A DNA stretch of 64,000 nucleotides from Aldrovandia affinis (lineage: Eukaryota > Chordata > Actinopteri > Notacanthiformes > Halosauridae): NCBI GenBank assembly GCA_029706075.1, contig JAINUG010000306.1:124001-188000 (forward strand), in the 5' to 3' direction. Shown here one piece after another: positions 1-10,600 of the stretch. Both the position numbers and the translations under genes were made by a program. Within the stretch, counting starts at the first letter, position 1; each line of letters begins with the position of its first letter. The notes under the pieces are model-generated. The model was not told the origin of the DNA. It did no database searches and was given only the letters and a program-made list of their open reading frames with translations.

Positions 1-598
1 TGCAATCCCACTTTAATTTATTTCACCAAGTCTTAAACTCACAGCCGGATTTTGGACAGTTGTTCCTTTGCACATATTTGTGTGTAATGCTTGTTTCAAC
101 TTTACTGACCATTTTGTATGTATTGTCTGTGCTAGCTAGATTTTTATGTGCCTGTTGCCACAAATGTTCCCTGATGGGAAAATATAAAGTTACACCATGT
201 GTTTGTGTATGTGTGTGTCAGTGTGTGCATGTGTTGAACATGGACATATTGAATTTGAAACGCACTGCACGTCCCTGAAATACCTCCACATGTGAAAATG
301 AAGCCCTGCTGGGCCTTGCTGCATGTATCAAGTGCACACTAAGCAGGCTCTACAGACAGGGGCCACTGGTATACTACTACCTGATATGTCCAAGCAAACA
401 TAAGCTCTGGGTTTAATCGTGAAACACGATGGCTAATTAGAAGCTAATTGCATGTGTACAAGTACAGTTACTGAATGAGATCAACTAAAGGCAAACCTTA
501 GGTCCTGAATTGTTTTCCAAAAAGAAGCCAGGACTGAAGACTCTCCCTGTACGAGCCGGCAGGGAGAAGATCACCCAAACATTGGGATCCGTTACTAA

Positions 599-604
599 TT
601 TATT
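599..604 (-). promoter_or_regulatory. AATAAA, candidate poly(A) signal of the FXYD gene
   Basis: AATAAA on the minus strand about 950 bases downstream of the FXYD membrane exon. It is the only canonical signal I noticed in that stretch. A pyrimidine-rich TTTTGCGCAG acceptor-like site lies near 735, so a last exon between the two is possible, but no recognisable FXYD tail is encoded there. Confidence 0.3.
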
Positions 605-1000
605 GCTGGGTGTGCATTACAGGGCAGCAGTCAGAGAGATTCCTTGGGAAGTGCTGGTCAGGATCCAGGAGGGGTAGGGGTACATACGTGGGGATCGGGT
701 GTTCTGGCAGCACAAGCTGCGCAAAAGGCATTGGCCCTCGTCCCAGTCCCTATAATGCTCTAGGCCTTGTTTATCACCACAGACACATGCAGGAAGCTTG
801 CGTACTGACTCTAATATGTGATGAGAATAATCATTATTCGTAAATGTTACACTCGAGATTGATTACCACTGCTTTAATTCTGTCGTGAATGACAGCGGTC
901 TTCAAAGGGTTGCACGGGCTGCAGGTTTATGTTTTAATTAATCTGTTCATTCAGGTCCATACAGGATTATTATAAGATCGCTTAGGATCATTATATATGG

Positions 1001-1434
1001 TAGATAGAGCTAACTGACAAAATAAAGGAAACACGGCATAAAGTGTCTTAATAGAGCGTTGGGCTAGAACAGCTTCAATGTGCCTTGGCATAGATTCTAC
1101 AAGTGTCTGGCACGCCATTGGAGTGATGCAACACCATTCTTCCATGAGAAATGCCATTATTTGATGTTTTGTTGATGGTAGTGGAAAACGTTGTTTCATG
1201 CTCATCAAACCATTCAGTGGCCACGCATGTCCTGTGGATTGGGGCATTGTCATTCTGGAAGAGACCACTCCCATCAGTATAGAAATGCTTCACAATAGGA
1301 TGAAGGTGATCACTTGGCATTTACCTTGCCTTGGGTTGAGTGGACCTAAACCATGCCAGGAAAATATAACCCACACCATAACAGAGTCATCAGAACCCTT
1401 CATTTACTTTATGTTGGCAGTTACCTGTAGGATT
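1001..1434 (-). mobile_element. Tc1-like transposon relic
   Basis: Degenerate inverted ends (GACAAAATAAAGGAAACAC on the left, complement of GTTGGCAGTTACCTG on the right) enclose minus-strand pieces of Tc1 transposase. The pieces include HPIVKHFYTDGSGLFQNDNAPIH-like residues (the second catalytic Asp region) and VESMPRHIEAVLAQR at the C-terminus. The frames are broken and the element is internally deleted. It is the same family as the relic at 22070. Confidence 0.75.
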
Positions 1435-1555
1435 ATAAAAATAGCATTATAAAAATTAAAGTATCTCTTTCAGATGTCACAACAGACCCCCCGCCCCCAC
1501 TGCAATATCCAGCAAGTTGACAGGGGAGCTTTAAAACATCAATACACAGACTCAC

Positions 1556-1630
1556 TGATGATCAAGAGGATTCCCATGAGGAAGAGCACGACAGCAAAGA
1601 TCAGGCCCCCGATTCGAAGAGACTCATAAT
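1556..1630 (-). CDS. FXYD exon: juxtamembrane and transmembrane helix
   Basis: 75 bases. The acceptor is TTTCAG and the donor ATCA|GTGAGT. It encodes YESLRIGG followed by the helix [16 protein letters not shown]. The conserved GG pair and the small residues in the helix are the known FXYD contacts with the pump alpha subunit. Phase is 2+72+1. The next expected codons (S/T then basic Cys-rich residues) would lie in a later exon that was not found. Confidence 0.85.
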
Positions 1631-4600
1631 CTGAAAGGCAACACAGATCACATGATCACCCACAACTCACCTCATCGGTATGACATCACCTCCCATGGGG
1701 ATACAAACAGACACAAATATTTGGAGCATTCAAATCTGATTGGCTAACACACCCCGACTACAATGTGGAATGTACTTTGGTGATAGTTGAGAAATGAAAT
1801 TAATCATTATGATACAGCACTCAAACAAAAGAAACAAGTGGTACAGGCAGTCCCGGGTTACAAATGTCCGGTTTACAGACAACTCGTACTTACGAACGGA
1901 CTGCCATAAGGCCTATTATATTTTAAAAATCGAGTTAAATACAATGGTTCGTAATAACGAACGCACGCACTACTTTGTGATGCTCATGAAAACATTGCGC
2001 GGTTTCAGTGGTTTGTCGGCTCAAGGAACAGAGATCACCGTCCGTTATTTTAAGTCAGATCACGGTCCCGTTTTTCTCTTTCTCTTACCCTTACAACGAT
2101 GCCTCCACAGCGTAAATCCGATGCAAGTGCTGGTGATGCATCAAAGAAAAGGAAAACAATCACCATGGAAAGTAAAGTTGAAATAATAAAGAGATCGGAG
2201 AGAGGTGAAACACCATCAGCCATTGGGAAAGCATTAGGCTACAGCTGGTCAACGATTGGAACAATTTTAAAAGACAAAGGGAGAAAAATGGAGCATGTGA
2301 AAGGCCATGCCCCGATGAATGCCACAATTATTACCAAGCAACCAAGTGGTTTAATTATTGAGATGGAAAGGCTATTGATAATTTGGATAGAAGACCAAAA
2401 TCAGCATAATATGCCGATTAGTCTTTCTTTAGTGCAAGAAAAGACTTAAAGCCTTTTCAATGACTTAAAAGCTGCTCATGCAGCAAGTGAAGGTGATTGC
2501 GACGAAGAATTTGTTGCGAGTAGGTGTTGGTTCAATCGCTTTAAATTGAGAGCAAATTTACATAATATTAAAGTTCAAGGTGAAGCAGCGAGTGCAGATG
2601 TAAGTGCTGCTAAAGTCCATCTCCAAGTCCATCATCTTCTGCATCATCCAGTTATTAATGTTATCATAATGTTACCTCACAAATTAGTGTTAACCTTTAA
2701 TCATGATCCTTTTTCTTTTTTTCTATCTAAACTGTTTTAAGAACTGTTTCTTTAATGGGTTTTTTACAGTACTGTATGTACATAGTTACTTTTATTATTA
2801 CTGTATTTTTATTATTATTATTATTATTATTACAGTATTGTTATTATTATTATTACAGTATTATTATGTACTGAATGTTCTGTTTAAGATGTTTTATTGT
2901 ATTTGGAAGTTTTTCTTAAGTGTTTTATATGCACAGAAAGTTAAAATAAATACTATACTAAGACAAACATTTGCCTAAGTGACGATTAATAAGAAACTGT
3001 ATGTACCTGTTCCGACTTACATACAAATTCGACTTAAAGACAGACTTAAGAACGGATCTCATTTGTAACCCGGGGACTGCCTGTATTTCAAACACATTCC
3101 TCCCAGTCCTCACTAATCGTTTCTGTCTGACTTTTGGATGCAGCACACAAATAAGAAGCATCGAGGCATTTATGAAAATTAAGAGTTAGAACAGACTTTC
3201 TCTGGGAATTGTTTTTGTGACAATCCTGATTGTAAAAATGTGTGATGCAAACAAAACAGATAGTTTCATTGGTTGAGTGATTTGATTGGTTCATTCATTG
3301 GCTAGTTGACTGGTTGGTTGATTGATGGATGATTAGATGAGGTAGGTACTGTAATCATGGTAGGATAGGAGGCTGTGCTCTGCTTGAAGTGGTAAAGTAT
3401 GCTGGTGAAGCTTGCCCCCAAGGTCAGTATTTTCCAGTGGCTGGAGATCAGAGAGAGGGAGAGAGGAATACCCCATGTTGACCTCCCAGATTGGCCTTAC
3501 AGAGCGTGACCTGGGACCTCCTGGGCCTTTGGGGAATTCTGTTTTTTCACTTACCATAATGAAACGCACTGTTGACATCTGCAAGAGGGGAAAAAAACTA
3601 GATATAAGTGAAATCTGGAAAAAGTAAACAAGAGTCACTGAGAGAAGATCAGTCAAAGGCTAACACAAGATTGAAATTAAACTAATTAATAAAAAACACC
3701 CTTAAAAATGGGCCCACTGACTTAAAAGCACCGAAAGCAATTTTGTACGAACTGGGTATGATGCACATCGCCTTACTACTTATTAGCTGGCAAAAGCTCT
3801 GCTGCTAGGCGATAGTGATTAACATTTTTCCCATGCAAGCTGTGGCTTTAATCCTCAATTGTTCCCAGTGTGCCTTTTCAGAGCCCAAAAGAGTGGACTG
3901 CATACGCATGCACAAATCAAGTCTCACCCAAAGCAAATAACCTGATAGTGTGGTGATTTGTTTTTAGCAAAGTTTTTGTCCACTGATATTCATTGTATTG
4001 GCATTCTTATACGTTGTTTGATATGTTGCACAGTGAACAAATGCATTTCATTCATGTCGTCGACCAAAAACTCTTTAAAGTTAGAAAGGGGAAATTGACC
4101 TGGAGGAAGATTACCTTTCAGGTCATCAATAGTGGATGCTGTGGGAGAAAAAAAAGAAAAGCACATAAAACAATGTGAAGACACACACGTATAAATATCA
4201 TGTCCCAAGTAAACTAACACACACACGCACACACATATCAATGCTTGACTAAACAGTGTGCAAAACAAGCAACCTGAAAAAAATAGGGTTTTCTGTTTGA
4301 CAGTCCAAAAGATTTCAGAAAAATGCGCTAGCTTTCAACAGTGAACATAATGCCAGGAACGGTAACAAAACAACAGCTTCCTGTCTGGGGGAAAACGGCG
4401 CTGTATGCCCCGACACAAACTGTTAGTCCTAAAGCACGTGCGCAGAAGTGTCACTGGGGCACCCTCTCTCCCTTTAGTGAAGTCAGTGCACAGAGAGACG
4501 GGTTGAGTAAAAGAGGCACTTAGGATGTCCCGCAGAAATGGAGAGAGGAAGCGGGACCGGAGCCAGGTGAAGCCATGCCAACGTGGCCCCAACAGGACTG

Positions 4601-7600
4601 GCGCATATGTCACTGCAATATTTCACTGCAACATGTCACAGCAGCGGTAATTAGGACCCTTCACATGGGCTCAGGAGTTCCACACTGTGCCCTGTGACTT
4701 AGTACGATCATAATTCCCCAGCATGCCTTTGCATCATGATGGAGAATAGCAGAGTTCATTTAGAAATGGCTAAGGCTCTTTAAGAGACATTTGGAAGGTG
4801 AAGAAATGGAGTAGGATTTCAGTGCCCCTGCATCGTTCTCAAGTAAGAGTTATATTGCATATTGATCCAGACGCCCATTAGTGAGAATGCCAGTAATGGC
4901 ATGTATACAGTGCTTTCAGCTGTGTGTATGTGTGTGTGCATTTGTGTGTGTGTGTCGGTTTATATGTGTGAGTGTTTGCACATGAGTGAGTGTATGTGTG
5001 TGCATGTATGTGTGTGAGTGTGTGTCTGTGTATGTGTGTGTGTGTCTGTGTGTGTGTACGTACAGTATGTGTGTATGAGTGTCTGTGCGTGCGTGCGTGT
5101 GTGTATGTGTGTGTGAGCATGTGTCTGTATGCGTATGTGTGTGTATGTGTGTGAGCATGTGTGTGTACATGTATGCAGTGTTCGAAATTAGGGGAGTCTG
5201 GGGTGACCCGGGACCACCCATAAGGAATACATTTTTAAGCTTGGGGGTCCCATCTTTCTTTAAGCATCTTTTAACAAGTCAAACAGGACATTATAACTAT
5301 CTTTTTTATTTAACCTTTATTTAACCAGGTTAGCCTCATTGAGATTAGACATATTATATACTGTATATATATATACACTACTGTTCAAAAGTTTTAGAAC
5401 ACCCCTATTTTCGAGTTTTTATTCAGTTAAGCAGTATTCGTTTAAGCAGTTCAAGTCCAGTGAATAACCTGAAATGGTACCAAAAACGGAAAAATAAAAT
5501 TTCAGAGTTAACGTGGGCTAACAGTCACTCTGTGCAAGTTGTCGACTCTGGATCCAGCAAAAGCCCCAGACCATCACGCTTCCTCCTCCATGTTTGACAG
5601 TTGGTGTCACACACTGAGGAACCATCCTTTCGCCTAATTGACAGCCTACAAAATCCATTCAAAATTTCAAGATTTAAAATTTTGATTAATCGGTCCATAA
5701 GACCTTCTTCCAGTCTTCAGTAGTCCACTGGCAGTGCTTTATGACCCAGGCAAGCCTCTTTTTCTTATTTTGCCATCTTAGCAATGGCTTTCTTACTGCC
5801 ACTCGACCTGTCAAACCTGCACCTCGTAGTCTTCTCTTCACAGTTGAAACAGACTTCCTTACTTCGACCAGTGTTAAGCTGTGCTTGAAGCTGTTGTCCT
5901 GTGAGCCGCCTATCATGCAAGCCTTTGACTCTCAGAAACCTTCGACTCTCAGGCTTTGGGTCTGCCAGACCTCTTCCTGTCAGAGTTTCCTTCAGTTTCC
6001 AAGTGCCTTTTGATGGTGTAGGAAACTACTCACTGCAAATAAATTGACATTATTTTTCAGTTTTTGGTAACCTAAACTTTTTTTTTTAACCTCTGGCAGT
6101 CATTGTCTTTGTACCATTTCAGGTAGGGCTGACCCCATTTAGTCGACTGGTCGATTGTTTGGTCGATGGGCTGTTGGTCGACCGAGAACAGTCAGTAGAA
6201 TAATCCATTTTGGATGTTACGGGTATGGCAGTGACAGTCCTTCACTGTTAACACAGCTAGGCCTATATATGTTCTCTTTAAATTATATTAGGCAGTTAAT
6301 GTAATAGTAATGTTGTGAATAATTCAGCAAAATGAATAAATGTAACATTTTATAATAAATGTGTTTTGCTAATTGTATGGTTTATATATTTATAACTAAC
6401 ATGTGTAACACCCCCTTTCATGTAGCCTATATTGTATGCGTCTTGTTTTAGGCACGCGAATGTGCATTTCAATTGTAGCCTAGGATTTGCCTACAGTTAA
6501 GATTAGTGGTATAGGCATACTTTAATTACTCATTTTGATATAACCTAAGAACATAATGTCAAAGAAAAAATCTGGAGTATGGCAGCATTTCGTTTTAGTC
6601 GCAGACAATAAAAAAAAAGTGGAATGTAAACTTTGCAATCGCGTTTTCCAAGGCAGGGTTTATCGTTAATAAAACGAGGAGCAGCCTTTTGCCAAAAAAG
6701 GTGGACAAGCTAGTGTTCCTGTGCCAGAACATGATACGACTGGAGAAGTAGGCCATCGGATGGTCTCCGACTCGAGTACATTTCTGGTAATCGTTAACTC
6801 TGGCTCCATAAAGTCATTAGCCTATTGTTACTCATTTGTGTCATTCACTTAAGAAAGTTATAAAACATGAGACAAGCGCAGTGTGCATATAGTTGTATTT
6901 ATTAAAACAAATTGGATGTGTCATATAGAAGAAAAAAAGGTTTCGACCAATCAGAAAAAACGGACGACTGTTGGTCGACCAAAATTTGTTTTAGTCGGGG
7001 ACAGCCCTAATTTCAGATTATTCACTGGACTTGAACTGGTTAAATTTCAGTAAAAACTGGAAAATGGGGGTATTCTAAAACTTTTGACCGGTAGTGTATA
7101 TAGAACCAACCAATAGAAACGGTCTTTAAGAATTCTTGAAGATCTGTGGGTTCTGTCAGGCCAAAATGTGCCTGGCTGCCAAAATGTGACCCGGTTGCAT
7201 CACCTGGGTTGCATCACAATAGCATACGAATGGCAGCTACATTTACATTTACTACATTTAGCAGAGGCTCTTACCCAGAGAGACTTACAACAAGTGCCTT
7301 TAAACATGGTAAGATTAATCATGGTTACTGCAAGAGATCAGTGTAGTAACACTGCAATAGACATCGTTGTTGGCAACTGCACACTGTACCTATAACACAG
7401 GGAAAGAAAAGTTAATGTGTTTTTTTTCTTTCTATGACATTTTTAAACATGTAAACAGTGGTTATGGGAGTTAATGTAGAGAATCAGTGGTAGTGGAGTC
7501 TGAAGAGGTGGGTTTTTAGTCTCTTGAGGAAGCTGGCCAGTGATTCCGCGGTGCTGACTGAGTACGGAAGATCATTCCACCACAGGGGGCGTCAGGACAA

Positions 7601-10600
7601 GTCAGGTCATGTCAAATATAACATGATTTCTCAATTTTTAATGAAAAGTTGAGGGGTTTAATACTAGAATTTGTCACAAGGAAGTAGCCAAATATTCAGT
7701 GGTCCATGTAGGTTTTTACCACATTTTTGTGCGAGAGGACATGCTTTAAAAATATATATACATTATTAAAGCCATTTCTAAATCATTTCTGTCCACCAAG
7801 TTATAGTTTGGGTCTCAAACATTATTCCATTTGCTATTTTTAAAAGTGTGAATTTTTAAACCTGGCAGGCTTCTATGCTACTTGGAATTTTACTTTGCAA
7901 AGTTTTTTCAGAATGTTTACAAGATAGCTAAGTCGGCTAACACTCATGATGCAACTCACTAACATTACCGGACTGGTGAGCATTCTGATAAACATGTTTT
8001 ACCATTAGTATTCCCACAGGACAGGAATTCTTGCTAGACTTTAGTTGCTTGAATTTATGGTGTTTTTGTTTTCATTTAAATTGTATAAAATCCTGTTTCA
8101 ACTGTTTAGACCTGTCTGCCTGACTAATAAACCTGTTAAATTTCAAGAAAAAAATTGATAATTTGTTTCAATGTAGCCATATAGTCACGAGAGAAACAAA
8201 CAACCGTGTGCGTGTGCATGTGCATGCACATTATTGAAAATCTGGGGGAACCCCCAATAGCCATTGGTCATTTCGTACCCTGCATGTATGTGTATGTGTG
8301 TGTGTGTTTGAGTGTGTGTGTCTGAGCATGCATGTCCACGCGCATGCATCTATGTGTGTTTGTGTGTGTGTGAGCATGTGTGTATGTGTATTTGTGTGTG
8401 TGAGTATCTGTGTGTGTGAGTGTGTGCTCTTATGTGCACGTGTTGGCAGGTACTCAAGCAGCAGTCTCTATTAAAAAAAACACAGTTACACAGATACGCA
8501 CTGTGGATAGGACATTATAGATTTCGAACAAAATGTAAATACATACAAAAATATAACCAAAATATAGATACTGCACTAGTTAATGAAACAAAATGTTACT
8601 GCAAATATTCTTTTATCAACTTGCCAATCAGGGAAATGTGTATGATTGTGTATTGTTACAACATTCAAACAAATCATCTCTCTTTCTCGCTCTTTCCTTT
8701 TTCGGTTTATTTGTTCATAATGCATAGATTTCTTTCACCTCATTCTGTTTCTTTATAGACACAAAAAATGTGTCACGGAACCAGAACAGTGATATATTAC
8801 CACAGATAAGTCTCCTTTTTAAACGTTTCCGCTTGTAGTTGATTGCAGCCTTATCTCTGAAGACATTTTTCCTGTTCAAACCTCCCTCCACTTCCCTCCC
8901 AATGAACTGCTCACTCCAAAATGGAGTTAAGGAGGGGGTGAAATAAGACCAAACACAACAAGACCAAAACCACAAAAACAACATTATGTAGACCAGGGTT
9001 TCTCAAACTTTTTTACTCCACGACCCCATTTCATGGGTCGGAAAAAATCGCGACCCCATACATAAATGAAAATTTGCGACCCCATACATAAAGCGCGACC
9101 CCATCCAGTTGAATGGCAATGGCATGAAGTCAGTGGCGTAGCGTGCGTTGCAGGTTAGAGACCGCTGCCCTAACTGTGTTTTTTCTGTGGACGGGGGGGT
9201 GGTACACGTGAAAAAATGCTGTCATCCTGACCGGGGGTGGGGTGGGGTGGTACACGCGAAAAAATGCTGAATCCTGTTCATTTATTTCGCGGACGGGGTG
9301 CAAGAGGACAGCGCACGCTACGCCTCTGTGCGCTACGGAAGAAAAACTGTCTTCCTATGGTTAATTTTTTTTTTTTTACATTTATTTTTTGGCGACCCCA
9401 CCATTACCCTTTGGCGACCCCAAGTGGGGTCGCGACCCATAGTTTGAGAACCGCTGATGTAGACTATGAACTAACCCAAAATCCCCAGAGGGGGGAAACA
9501 TTTCCTAAAAGGTTTTCATGACAAATTAGAAGGCAAAACTTCTCTCCATTTAAAAAAACAAAACCTTTTAAAATAAACTTAAACCTTCCCTCTTCCAACA
9601 AACCAAAATTATAAGCAGGAAGTGTGTAATAAACATAGGTCTATCGTAGGAGGAGAACATTTCGATTCATTCCACCGAATCTGAGCAAAGAAAGTCACAG
9701 CAGCAAAGAGAAGTACACAAATGGCAGACCTGGGATAAATATAGTTTAAAATATTATTTGTGAAAAGTAACGTTGATTTATGAAATAATTAAATGCATAT
9801 ATCAGAAAATAACTATTATTGAAAAATAATGAAATGCCATTTGTAAGAAGATTAAAATATCTGAATGCCAATCACAAAGAGTAACTGGCATAATTTGACT
9901 TTTTAAAACTATTTGAATACAAATAATACAAATATTTAAATATTTATAAAGTAGTGGTAATACACCGATCAGCCACAACATTAAAACCACCTGCCTAATA
10001 TTGTGTAGGTCCCCCTCGAGCCACCAACACAGCTCTGACCCGTCGAGCCATGGACTCCACAAGACCTCTGAAGGTCTCCTGTGGTATCTGGCACCAAGAC
10101 GTTAGCAGCAGATCCTTTAAGTCCTGTAAGTTGCAAGGTGATGCCTCCATGGATCGGTGAGATCTGGGGGATTTGGAGGCCAAGTCAACACCTTGAACTC
10201 TTTGTCATGTTCCTCAAACCATTCCTGAACAATTTTTGCAGTATGGCAGGGCGCATTATCCTGCTGAAAGAGGCCACTGCCATCAGGGAATACCGTTGCC
10301 ATGAAGGGGTGTACTTGGTCTGCAACAATGTTTAGGTAGGTGGTACGTGTCAAAGTAACATCCACATGAATGCCAGGACCTAAGATTTCCCAGCAATACA
10401 TTGCCCAGAGCATCACACTGCCTACGCCGGCTTGCCTTCTTCCCATAGTGCATCCTGGTGCCACCTATGGTAAACGACGCACACGCACCCGGCCATCCAC
10501 ATGATGTAAAAGAAAATGTAATTCATCAGACCAGACCACCTTCTTCCATTGCTTCATGGTCCAGTTCTGATGCTCACGTGCCCATTGTAGGCGCTTTCGG

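Larger units (their letters stand above)
1844..3083 (+). mobile_element. Tigger/pogo-type element, internally deleted
   Basis: It begins CAGGCAGTCCCGGGTTAC and ends with the complement (GTAACCCGGGGACTGCCTG), flanked by TA on both sides. This is the classical Tigger terminus. Inside, 2099 onward encodes an N-terminal pogo transposase with helix-turn-helix residues [20 protein letters not shown] and a CENP-B-like DNA-binding block, reading to about 2630 with one in-frame TAA at 2446. The catalytic DDE half is missing. It is replaced by AT-rich filler containing a TTA microsatellite. Not autonomous. Confidence 0.85.
5176..8282. mobile_element. hAT-like element (outer shell of a nested insertion)
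   Basis: The element starts CAGTGTTCGAAAT, ends ATTTCGTACCCTG, and is flanked by an exact 8-bp duplication CATGTATG (5168-5175 and 8283-8290). An 8-bp duplication with CAG/CTG ends is the hAT signature. It contains a Tc1-like element (5376-7096) and a LINE/SINE tail (about 7225-7610). No transposase of its own was recognised. It sits in a GT microsatellite. Confidence 0.78.

Noticed and set aside
4878-5324. Open frames full of His-Thr or Val-Cys repeats
   Set aside because: Translations of the GT microsatellite.
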